DNA of 12,616 nt from Pseudomonadota bacterium. GTDB lineage: Bacteria > Pseudomonadota > Gammaproteobacteria > Burkholderiales > Thiobacillaceae. Position numbers and translations under genes: made by a program. Shown piece by piece: positions 1 to 8,996 of the stretch. The notes under the pieces are model-generated. The model was given only the letters and a program-made list of their open reading frames with translations. It was not told where the DNA came from and ran no database searches. Position 1 is the stretch's first letter. Each line of letters opens with the position of its first letter. The DNA lies in NCBI GenBank assembly GCA_021847385.1, contig JAJZTV010000031.1, positions 583 through 13,198 on the forward strand, given 5' to 3'.

Positions 1-1373
1 CCGGCATACATCGCCGCCCGGGCAAAACGCGGCTCCAGCACACCGGCCTTCAGCAAGGCCTCCAGCGCAGCATCGGGCTGGCCTTGCTTCAAGCGCAGAA
101 TGCCAAGGCCGGTCAGCGCAACATAGTCGTCCGGCTGTTGCGCCAAGGCCTCGGCGAAATTCTTATCCGCCTCGGCGAATTCGTCGGCAAAGGTTTCCAG
201 CGTGGCGAGTTCGCCGCGGTAGCCCGGACCCTGCGAGTTCAATTCGATCGCACGACCCAAGGCACGGCGGCCGGCCTTGACCGCCTCGCGCTCGGCCTCG
301 ACCCGGCCGACACCGAACCAGCCCTCGGCATGGCCGGCCTGCGCGGCAATCGCGGCGCGGAAGGCCGCCAGCGCGCCCGGCGCATCGCCATCCACCCGGG
401 CCAGATCGCCTTGCGCGAGCAGCAACTCGACATCGTCCGGCTGCTTGGCCAGCGCCGATTGCAAGCGGCGATGCGCCGCTTCGGCTTGATCGTCGATCAG
501 ATAGGCCCGAACCAGCAGGGCCGCCGCGCGCGGATCGTCGGCACGCGGTTCGAGCAAGGAGATCGCTGCGCGTGCACGGCCGAGGAACAGCTGCAAATCG
601 GCAAGCAGCAAGGCGGTATCGACGCTCGCCACGGGCTTGCCTTCGAGCGCGGTCAAGGCGTCGGCATAGCGACCGTCTTCGATTGCCGCCACCGTCGACT
701 CCAGCGCAGCCGGCACTTGGCGCAGCCAGCGCCGTGGCTGCGGTCGATAGGCCGTGACCCACTGCACCCGCTCGCGGGCATTGGTCAGCAACAGCTTGGT
801 CGGCGCCTTGCCCGGTTCGGCCCGCGCCTGTTCGTTCGGCCGCACCGACAGGCGGCCCTGGTCGTTGTAGAACTCCACCTCGCCGGACAGCACGGTCAGG
901 GTCGACACGCCCGCCTTGTCTACCACCAATTCCCAATCGGTACCGCGAATGGCGGCCGTCGCCGACGGCGTCTGAATGGTCACCACCGGATCGCGCGAGA
1001 CGCTGACCGCCTTGCGCTTGGATTGCGTCCAGGCCCGGCCCTGGGTCATCTCCAACTTGGTCGGGGTGCCGGCCAGCGACACCTCCTTGATCTGCAACAT
1101 GCTGTTCTGGTTCAGGCGCAATTGGGTCTGATCCTGCAACAGCAAGGCCATCTGGCTCACATCGCCGGTACGCACGAAGGCGCCGGCGTTCAATTTTTGT
1201 TTGATGGTCGCGGCCCGCCAGTCCTCGCGCGTACTGGCCCGCGTTTCGCCCTTACCGATCACGGAAACGATCTCGGCATCGTAGGCTTGCGCTAGCGGAG
1301 ACGAGATCAGCAAGGCACCGCACAGCAAGGCGGCGAGCGGCTTCATGCGGAATTGCGACTGATCGACTGGCAT
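1..1373 (-). CDS. FecR-domain and TPR exported protein, C-terminus beyond window
   Basis: I read this frame directly on the minus strand: it is open from the ATG at 1373 to the window edge, about 457 codons, with no stop. A signal peptide is visible (residues about 10-30, hydrophobic core LAALLCGALLISS, cleavage after AQA). Residues about 31-190 match the FecR domain pattern: a basal element (RTGDVSQMALLLQD), then SATAAIRGTDWELVVD and a VLSGEVEFYN strand. Residues about 220-457 are alanine/leucine-rich helical repeats of TPR type, for example LLLAQGDLARVDGDAPGALA and ALTGLGILRLKQGQPDAAL. FecR domains of this exported type are seen in periplasmic or surface-associated scaffold proteins; here no sigma gene is adjacent, so a FecR-style signalling role is not supported. 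The start at 1373 is chosen because AAGGGGAGG lies three bases upstream; an in-frame ATG at 1346 would give a more compact signal peptide but has no ribosome binding site. It follows the upstream secreted beta-propeller gene by 10 bases, so the two are almost certainly cotranscribed. Function unknown. Confidence 0.85.
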   Translation of the reverse strand, partial: MPVDQSQFRMKPLAALLCGALLISSPLAQAYDAEIVSVIGKGETRASTREDWRAATIKQKLNAGAFVRTGDVSQMALLLQDQTQLRLNQNSMLQIKEVSLAGTPTKLEMTQGRAWTQSKRKAVSVSRDPVVTIQTPSATAAIRGTDWELVVDKAGVSTLTVLSGEVEFYNDQGRLSVRPNEQARAEPGKAPTKLLLTNARERVQWVTAYRPQPRRWLRQVPAALESTVAAIEDGRYADALTALEGKPVASVDTALLLADLQLFLGRARAAISLLEPRADDPRAAALLVRAYLIDDQAEAAHRRLQSALAKQPDDVELLLAQGDLARVDGDAPGALAAFRAAIAAQAGHAEGWFGVGRVEAEREAVKAGRRALGRAIELNSQGPGYRGELATLETFADEFAEADKNFAEALAQQPDDYVALTGLGILRLKQGQPDAALEALLKAGVLEPRFARAAMYA

Positions 1374-1376
1374 AAG

Positions 1377-1385
1377 CCTCCCCTT
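1377..1385 (-). promoter_or_regulatory. Ribosome binding site of the FecR/TPR gene
   Basis: On the minus strand AAGGGGAGG ends three bases before the ATG at 1373. Its first two bases are part of the TAA stop of the upstream gene (1386-1384), so translation of the two genes is probably coupled. It favours the ATG at 1373 over the one at 1346. Confidence 0.7.
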
Positions 1386-4020
1386 ATTGGACTGCAAACC
1401 CTTGCGCCGTGCTGTCGGCATAGCGGATATAGAACATTGCGCCATCCTGCCACCACAGATCGTTGGCATGCGCCGTGGGCAGGCCGATCAGCGGATATTG
1501 CGGCAGCAAGGTGACCGGGCTGCCGTTTAACATCAGCAGGGCCGTGCCGTTGCCGCTGGCGGTGGTCGAGCTGGTCGGCGCCAAGGCCTTGATCGTGGTA
1601 TCGACCGTGGTGATGTCGGCGAAGACCGGATACATGATCTGCGTAGCGCCGGTGCTGTCGCGGAAGGCGACAAAACCGCTGCTGTCCGTCACGAAGGCCG
1701 GCGCACCGGTCTGGCCGCCGGAGGTCGACTGACTCGCCGGCGCGGCCAGATAGCTCGCACCGCCCAGGTTCAGTTGCAGCGCACCGTTGCTGCGCAGACG
1801 GATGGTCGCGTTCGGGTCCGAGGCCTTGAGCACCTGGTTGAGGTCCTCGAAATAACCGAGCGCGCTGCCCAGCGTCAGCTGGATGCCGCGGCTGGCCAGC
1901 GAGAACGCGCCGCTCGCGGTGTTGGCCACGTTGCTCGCGCTGAACCGGTTGCCGCGCACACTGGCCGTGGTGCCACTTACCTGCACGGTCGGCACGCCGA
2001 CCGGGATGAAACGGTAGGTCTTGCCGCCGGCGGTATAGGTCACCACGCCGTTGGTCTTGTCGTAGCTGATCTGGCTGCTGCTTACGCCGAACTGGCTGTT
2101 CAACGCCTCCTGGATCACCGTCAGCAGCGAAGCGGTGTTGTTCAAGCGCGCCAGGTTGCCGTCGAGCTTGGGCACCGTGCTGTCGGTGGTCACCTGGGCC
2201 AGGGTCAGCGGATCGCCCGGGATGCCCTTGTCGCCATTGAGCGAACCGATGCGCAATTGCTTCAGCGCGCCGGCGTTGTTGATCTCCGCCGTCTCGCCGC
2301 CGTAGACGCTGGTAGTGGCGGCAAAGCGCCCTCCGCCAGCGCCAGCCACGCCGGTGAATTGCAAAGTCACGACACCGTTCGTGATGGAGACCGAAGACTG
2401 CGTCGGGATGCTGTTGATGGTGAAATTACCCGAGGGCGTAGTGGTAGTCACAATCGCCGGGGTCGAAATACGACCTACCGCCACGACGTTGTTGCCGGTC
2501 GTGGAATTGATGGTCATGGTGCCGTCCATGACCTGGGGTACGTTGGTGCCCCCCACCGGCGTGAAGGTCAGGTTTGCACCGCCTTGTTCGGTAGTCAGGG
2601 TCAAGGCGCCGTTATTGGTACTCAAAGGCGTCCCGGCCGTGGTCTGGATGATCGCCCCCGCCGGCGGGTTGGCCTTCAGCGCTACCAGCGTAGTCGAATT
2701 CAGCAAGACCTTGCCGTCGGCATCGATCTCGGCGCCGCCCGGCACCGTGTCGAACATCTCTTTCAAATCGGTGACCTTGGTGATTTTGCTCGTGGCCACC
2801 ACAAACTGGCCCTTGCGGCTACCCACGGTGACGGTAGCGGCCACGCTGGTGTTGTAGGTGCTGGCCGAACGTACCCGCACGCGCAACTCAGCGCCATTCA
2901 CTACGGTACCCGCCGCGCGGGTGAAGGCACCTTCGTTCAGTGAATATTCGCCACCGACAATGCTGATCGGCTCCGCCTTCGATAGGCCGGTAATCGTCAC
3001 GTCTTCGGAGATGACGTCCTTGTTTAGCGGCGCATCGGAGACCGGCGGGATGACGATATCGAACGTTATCGTCGCGTCATAACGATAAATTCCGCCAGCG
3101 GTGGCTATAAGCAGCTTGCCCGCGGTGTCGTTGGCCACGGCCAGGGCGGTGACCTGGCCGGAGGTGGTGCCGTCGGAAATCTTGCTCCAGGTCGCGCCGC
3201 TATCGGTGCTCTGGTAGACATCGCCGACGCCGGTGCCGACATAGACCGTACCGGCCTTGCTCGGATGGGCCAGCACCGCGGTCGGCGCAACCGCCAAGCC
3301 GGTCACCGCGGCCCAGGTCGCGCCGTTGTCGGTCGATTGGTACAGGCCCGAAGCCAAGGCATAGAGCGCACCGCTACCGGCCGACAGCTTGCCGACCTTG
3401 CTACCGGCCAGGCCCGAGGCAGCCCAGGTCACGCCGCCGTCGCTGCTGCGGTAGATGCCGCCCTCGGTCGCGGCGATCAAGGCGCCGCCGACGGCGGCGA
3501 CATCGTTGACCGCACAGACCAGCGGGAAGCCCTGTACGCTGCAAGTCGGCAGACCGGTCACCACCTTGTTCCAGCTGGCGCCGCCGTCCTTGCTCAGATA
3601 GGTACCCGCCTTGTTGCCGGCGACGATGTTGCCGGTGCCGGCATCGGCCGCGAAGGAGAAGATCGGGATGGCGTCGGTGTTGCCGAACAAGGTGTCGATC
3701 ATGCCGCTGTTCTTGACGGCCCAGCTGGCGCCGCTGGCGCCGCCAAAGGCCGCGCCCCGCTTTTCGGTGCCGACCCAGACGCCGCCGTTGAAATAGGCCA
3801 GGGCGGTATAGGGCGCATCGGCCGGGCCGGCGCCGCTCTGCCAGGTCGCGCCATTGTCGCTGCTGACATAGAAACTACCGGCGTCGGCGCCGAATAGCTG
3901 GCTGCCCGAGCCGGTGACCAGCCAGGCCGGCTTGCTGCTGGAAACGCTGGTCCATCCGGCGGACGCCGGGGCTATCGCAGCCAAGCACAAGAAGATCGAC
4001 AAGACGACGCGAACCAACAT
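1384..4020 (-). CDS. Secreted protein: Asp-box beta-propeller, Ig-like domain, C-terminal repeats
   Basis: 878 residues from the ATG at 4020. A signal peptide is clear (residues 1-21, core VVLSIFLCLAAIAPA, cleavage after ASA), followed by no obvious membrane segment, so the protein is exported to the periplasm or beyond. Residues about 22-315 carry five clean Asp-box motifs, S-x-D-x-G-x-[ST]-W: SSDNGATW (53-60), SKDGGASW (143-150), SSDGGVTW (192-199), STDNGATW (229-236), STDSGATW (271-278). A degenerate copy lies near 93-100. This is the pattern of sialidase/BNR or YCF48-like beta-propellers, but there is no sign of a sialidase active site, so enzymatic activity should not be assumed. Residues about 335-410 resemble an Ig-like beta-sandwich (GGEYSLNEGAFTRAAGTV). 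Residues about 413-878 are Thr/Ser/Gly/Asn-rich and contain degenerate repeats. The start at 4020 is preferred over an in-frame TTG at 4038 because AAGGGGGAAGG lies between them. Gene function unknown; the partner is the FecR/TPR protein just downstream. Confidence 0.85.
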   Translation of the reverse strand: MLVRVVLSIFLCLAAIAPASAGWTSVSSSKPAWLVTGSGSQLFGADAGSFYVSSDNGATWQSGAGPADAPYTALAYFNGGVWVGTEKRGAAFGGASGASWAVKNSGMIDTLFGNTDAIPIFSFAADAGTGNIVAGNKAGTYLSKDGGASWNKVVTGLPTCSVQGFPLVCAVNDVAAVGGALIAATEGGIYRSSDGGVTWAASGLAGSKVGKLSAGSGALYALASGLYQSTDNGATWAAVTGLAVAPTAVLAHPSKAGTVYVGTGVGDVYQSTDSGATWSKISDGTTSGQVTALAVANDTAGKLLIATAGGIYRYDATITFDIVIPPVSDAPLNKDVISEDVTITGLSKAEPISIVGGEYSLNEGAFTRAAGTVVNGAELRVRVRSASTYNTSVAATVTVGSRKGQFVVATSKITKVTDLKEMFDTVPGGAEIDADGKVLLNSTTLVALKANPPAGAIIQTTAGTPLSTNNGALTLTTEQGGANLTFTPVGGTNVPQVMDGTMTINSTTGNNVVAVGRISTPAIVTTTTPSGNFTINSIPTQSSVSITNGVVTLQFTGVAGAGGGRFAATTSVYGGETAEINNAGALKQLRIGSLNGDKGIPGDPLTLAQVTTDSTVPKLDGNLARLNNTASLLTVIQEALNSQFGVSSSQISYDKTNGVVTYTAGGKTYRFIPVGVPTVQVSGTTASVRGNRFSASNVANTASGAFSLASRGIQLTLGSALGYFEDLNQVLKASDPNATIRLRSNGALQLNLGGASYLAAPASQSTSGGQTGAPAFVTDSSGFVAFRDSTGATQIMYPVFADITTVDTTIKALAPTSSTTASGNGTALLMLNGSPVTLLPQYPLIGLPTAHANDLWWQDGAMFYIRYADSTAQGFAVQ
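1387..2784 (-). repeat. Four degenerate protein repeats in the C-terminal half of the secreted protein
   Basis: By eye, four segments share one layout: a short helix, a strand with an N/D-G turn, then a second strand pair ending in a PV or similar. Module 1 is residues about 413-493 (DLKEMFDTV, DADGKVLL, NGALTL, LTFTPVGG). Module 2 is about 628-681 and shorter (SLLTVIQEAL, NGVVTYTAGGKTYRFIPVG). Module 3 is about 719-802 (ALGYFEDLNQVLKA, SNGALQLNLGGASYLAAPA, SGFVAF, QIMYPVFAD). Module 4 is about 806-878 (VDTTIKALAP, NGTALLMLNGSPVTLLP, NDLWWQDGAMFYIRYAD). Identity is low and alignment was manual. I do not recognise a named family. Confidence 0.45.
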
Positions 4021-4021
4021 G

Positions 4022-4032
4022 CCTTCCCCCTT
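4022..4032 (-). promoter_or_regulatory. Ribosome binding site deciding the start at 4020
   Basis: On the minus strand AAGGGGGAAGG ends one base before the ATG at 4020, with the AGGGGG core about six bases away. It lies inside the longer frame that begins with TTG at 4038; that TTG has no such site and would place charged residues ahead of a complete signal peptide. Confidence 0.6.
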
Positions 4033-4119
4033 AAGCAAACCCTACCAGCCGAGATGACGGCTTTAACTATCGCTGAATATTAAAGATACGCCATTTATCG
4101 CTATTCGTATGGCAATCAA

Positions 4120-4144
4120 TTCGACAAATCGAAAGGATTTCGAA
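4120..4144. promoter_or_regulatory. Cluster of TTCGA/TCGAA inverted repeats, possible operator
   Basis: Two overlapping perfect inverted repeats share a half-site. TTCGA at 4120-4124 pairs with TCGAA at 4129-4133 (four-base gap), and TCGAAA at 4129-4134 pairs with TTTCGA at 4138-4143 (three-base gap). They lie about 100 bases upstream of the start at 4020, in the AT-rich part of the spacer, which would suit a regulator site. No known regulator consensus is matched. Confidence 0.3.
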
Positions 4145-4253
4145 GGCAATGCAAGCACTCGACGAAGCAAGCCACGGGAAAAGCGGCGCGGCCAGCCGGC
4201 GCTTAGACCCAGCCCCAAGCGCCACCTGGCTGGCAGGACTATGAGGCGGCCGA

Positions 4254-6224
<1,971 letters not shown>

Positions 6225-6251
6225 GCGTGCTCCTCGCAGGTTCCAGATTTG

Positions 6252-6298
6252 GGGTGCCTAAGCCACCCAGGCGGGTGAATAATGCAGTCTATACACCC
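6252..6298. promoter_or_regulatory. Four alternating GGGTG/CACCC boxes at the acs/glnE divergent start region
   Basis: On the plus strand GGGTG (6252-6256), CACCC (6264-6268), GGGTG (6273-6277) and CACCC (6294-6298) alternate. Boxes 2 and 3 form a perfect five-base stem with a four-base AGGC loop ending four bases before the glnE ATG at 6282, and box 3 contains the GGTGA that best fits a glnE ribosome binding site. Boxes 1 and 2 can pair instead with a seven-base loop. This could be an RNA switch at glnE, a repeated operator, or chance in GC-rich DNA. Confidence 0.35.
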
Positions 6299-8996
6299 TT
6301 TATCGAGCCGCCATTATTTTATGCCTCCGCCTTCGCCGCAAGAATCGATTACGCTCGCCGCAGGATATAGCCGCTATCTGCAGGGCCGCCTGAGCGCCCG
6401 ACCCGAGCTGCAAGCCAAGCTGGAAGCCGCACTGGAGCATCCCTTCAGCCGGGCCGAAATGATGGCGCGGCTGGCCGAACAGCCCTGGACCGACGAAGCC
6501 GGCCTCAAACAGGCCTTGCGTCAATTGCGCCAGGAGGTCATGGCCAGGGTGATCGTGCGCGACCTGTCCGGCCGGGCCGACCTGACCGAAGTGACCCGCA
6601 GCCTGACGGAACTGGCAGAAGTGACCGTGCAGCAAGCCACGGCCTGGCTGCATGCCGATCTGGTCACGATCCACGGCGAACCGCTCGACGACCAGGGCCG
6701 GTCGCAGCGCTTGATCGTGGTCGGCATGGGCAAACTGGGCGGCGGCGAACTGAATGCCTCGTCCGACATCGACCTGATTTTCGCCTTTCCCGAAGACGGC
6801 GAGACCGGCGGCGAACGCAAGCTGTCCAATTTCGAGTTCTTCACCCGCCTGGGCAAGCGCCTGATCAATGCCATCGGCGAACTGACCGCCGACGGCTTCG
6901 TCTTCCGCGTCGATATGCGGCTACGGCCTTATGGCGACGGCGGCCCGCTGGTCTCCAGCTTCGCCGCGCTGGAAGACTATTTCTATACCCAGGCCCGGGA
7001 ATGGGAACGCTATGCCTGGATCAAGGGCCGCGCGCTTACCGGCGAGCGCATCGACGAACTGGAGGCGCTGCGCCAGCCCTTCGTCTTCCGCAAATACCTC
7101 GACTATGGCGCGCTGGCCGCGATGCGCGAGCTGCACGCGCAGATCCGGCGCGAGGTGGCGCGGCGCGACATGGCCGACAACATCAAGCTCGGCCCCGGCG
7201 GCATTCGCGAGGTGGAATTCATCGCCCAAGTCTTTCAACTGATCCGCGGCGGCCGCCTGCCTTCGCTACAACAGCGCCCGACCCGCAGCACCTTGCACCA
7301 ACTCGCCGCCTTCGACCTGTTGCCCGAAACCATCACCCAGGCGCTGGAACAGGCCTATGTCTTCCTGCGCAATCTGGAGCACCGTCTGCAGTACCTGGAC
7401 GATGCCCAAACCCAAACCCTGCCGAGCGCCGAGGCCGACCGCAATGCCGTGGCGCAGGCGATGGGTTTCGACGACTTCGCCGCCTTCCTGGCCCGGCTCG
7501 ATCCGCTGCGGCGCAAGGTCAGCGGCCAATTCGAGCAGGTCTTCGGCGCACCGCAGGAAGACCAGTCCACCCATCCGCTGATCGGCCTGTTCGAATGGCC
7601 GGAGGAGACCGCGCTCGGCAAATTGACCGCACTCGGTTACCGCGAGCCCAAGGCCGCGTACGATCGACTGCTCGCCTTCAAGCATGGCCAGCGCTATTCG
7701 CATCTGCCCGCCGCCAGCAAGACCATGCTCGACGGGCTGCTACCGCCGCTGATCGAGGTGGCCGGCCGCTTCGCCAATGCCGAGGCGACCTTGAGCCGCA
7801 TCCTCGCCTTGCTCGACGCGATTGGCGGCCGCGCCCCCTATCTCGCCCTGCTGCGCGAATATCCGCAAAGCCTGAACCAAGTCGCCAAGATGCTGAGCGC
7901 CAGCCCTTGGGCGGCGCACTACCTCAATCGCCAGCCGCATCTGCTGGATGAACTGCTCGATGCCCGCGCGCTGCTGGCGGCACCCGGCTGGGCGCAAAAG
8001 CAGGCCGAGCTGCACCAGCGCTTGGGCCAATTCCAGGCCGACGTGGAACGGCAAATGGACGAGTTGCGCCACTTCAAGCAGTCCGAGGTCTTTCACCTGC
8101 TGGCCCAAGACCTGGCCGGCCTATGGACAATCGAAAAGCTCTCCGACCAATTGTCGGCCCTGGCCGACTTGATCCTGGCCGAGACCCTGGATTTAGTCTG
8201 GCTGGGCCTGCCCGGCAAACATCGCGACACCCTGGCCTTCGCCGTGATCGCCTACGGCAAACTGGGCGGCAAGGAGATGGGCTATGCCTCCGACCTCGAC
8301 CTGGTTTTTCTCTATGACGACCCGCACCCGGATGCCCAAGATGTCTATGCCCGCTTGGCCAAGCGCTTGAATACCTGGCTATCGACCTTGACCGCGGCCG
8401 GCAACCTGTACGAGACCGACCTGCGCCTGCGGCCAGACGGCGCCTCGGGCCTCTTGGTCAGCTCGACCGAGGCGTTCGAGGGCTATCAAAGAACTCACGC
8501 CTGGACCTGGGAGCACCAAGCCCTGACCCGCGCCCGCTTCGTCTGCGGTAATGCCGAGGTCGGCAAGCAATTCGAAACGATCCGCCAGAGCGTGCTGTGC
8601 CAGGCACGCGAGCGCGACAAATTGAAAACGGAAGTGCTGGCGATGCGACAAAAGATGCGCGACGGCCACCCCAACCCGAGCGGCCTGTTCGACTTGAAGC
8701 ACGACACCGGCGGCCTGGTCGACCTGGAATTCGCCGTGCAGTACCTGGTCCTGGCCGAGGCCGCGGCGCACCCGGAGATGACGGCGAATATCGGCAATAT
8801 CGCACTGTTGAAGCGCGCCAGCGAACTCGGCTTGGTGCCGAGCGAGATCGCGCTACCGGCGGCCGATGCCTATCGCGAACTGCGCCGCTTGCAGCACGCG
8901 GTCAAGCTGCAGGATGAAGACTATGCCCGGGTCGCGCCGGAATCGGCGAGCGCAAGCGCGGAGGCGGTCAAACGGCTCTGGCAGGCGGTGTTTTAG
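6282..8996 (+). CDS. glnE: Bifunctional glutamine synthetase adenylyltransferase/adenylyl-removing enzyme
   Basis: GlnE adds AMP to and removes it from glutamine synthetase in response to glutamine and PII state, setting nitrogen assimilation. The 904-residue protein has both expected catalytic domains. The N-terminal (deadenylylating) nucleotidyltransferase shows GMGKLGGGELNASSDIDLIF (148-167, acidic pair D162/D164) and DMRLRPYGDGGPLV (from 211). The C-terminal (adenylylating) one shows AYGKLGGKEMGYASDLDLVF (657-676, D671/D673) and DLRLRPDGASGLLV (from 713). Helical regions follow each, including GPGGIREVEFIAQ (304-316) and DTGGLVDLEFAVQYLV (808-823). Two starts are possible: 6282, preceded by GGTGA, and 6321 (MPPPSPQES), with no visible ribosome binding site; the extra 13 residues are not a recognised conserved part, so the start is uncertain. 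The gene ends TAG, overlapping the stop codon of the convergent HD-GYP gene. Confidence 0.96.
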   Translation: MQSIHPLSSRHYFMPPPSPQESITLAAGYSRYLQGRLSARPELQAKLEAALEHPFSRAEMMARLAEQPWTDEAGLKQALRQLRQEVMARVIVRDLSGRADLTEVTRSLTELAEVTVQQATAWLHADLVTIHGEPLDDQGRSQRLIVVGMGKLGGGELNASSDIDLIFAFPEDGETGGERKLSNFEFFTRLGKRLINAIGELTADGFVFRVDMRLRPYGDGGPLVSSFAALEDYFYTQAREWERYAWIKGRALTGERIDELEALRQPFVFRKYLDYGALAAMRELHAQIRREVARRDMADNIKLGPGGIREVEFIAQVFQLIRGGRLPSLQQRPTRSTLHQLAAFDLLPETITQALEQAYVFLRNLEHRLQYLDDAQTQTLPSAEADRNAVAQAMGFDDFAAFLARLDPLRRKVSGQFEQVFGAPQEDQSTHPLIGLFEWPEETALGKLTALGYREPKAAYDRLLAFKHGQRYSHLPAASKTMLDGLLPPLIEVAGRFANAEATLSRILALLDAIGGRAPYLALLREYPQSLNQVAKMLSASPWAAHYLNRQPHLLDELLDARALLAAPGWAQKQAELHQRLGQFQADVERQMDELRHFKQSEVFHLLAQDLAGLWTIEKLSDQLSALADLILAETLDLVWLGLPGKHRDTLAFAVIAYGKLGGKEMGYASDLDLVFLYDDPHPDAQDVYARLAKRLNTWLSTLTAAGNLYETDLRLRPDGASGLLVSSTEAFEGYQRTHAWTWEHQALTRARFVCGNAEVGKQFETIRQSVLCQARERDKLKTEVLAMRQKMRDGHPNPSGLFDLKHDTGGLVDLEFAVQYLVLAEAAAHPEMTANIGNIALLKRASELGLVPSEIALPAADAYRELRRLQHAVKLQDEDYARVAPESASASAEAVKRLWQAVF

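Larger units (their letters stand above)
4021..4253. other. Intergenic spacer between acs and the secreted-protein gene
   Basis: This 233-base spacer separates two minus-strand genes. The part from about 4063 to 4150 is clearly richer in A and T than the flanks and is the likely promoter region of the secreted-protein operon, but I found no convincing -35/-10 pair. A perfect inverted repeat AGCCG-(6)-CGGCT sits at 4047-4062, where it would lie in the mRNA leader. A cluster of TTCGA/TCGAA half-sites lies at 4120-4144. Downstream of the acs stop I see GC-rich imperfect hairpins (for example CCAGCC with GGCTGG at 4202-4226) but no proper T-run, so read-through from acs is possible. Small frames here have no ribosome binding site and look non-coding. 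Confidence 0.5.

Noticed and set aside
84..1295. Plus-strand open frame of 403 codons at the left end
   Set aside because: Antisense to the FecR/TPR gene, whose minus-strand frame has a signal peptide, FecR motif and TPR-like repeats and is open to the edge. The plus frame has biased composition and no motif.
1774..2943. Plus-strand open frame of 389 codons
   Set aside because: Antisense to the secreted beta-propeller protein; low-complexity Arg/His/Gly-rich product and no ribosome binding site.
1384..4020. Reading the Asp-box protein as a sialidase
   Set aside because: Asp boxes mark a fold, not an activity. I see no arginine triad, F/YRIP motif or other sialidase active-site feature.
4202..4226. 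Rho-independent terminator after acs
   Set aside because: A CCAGCC/GGCTGG stem can be drawn but the loop is long and no T-run follows on the minus strand.
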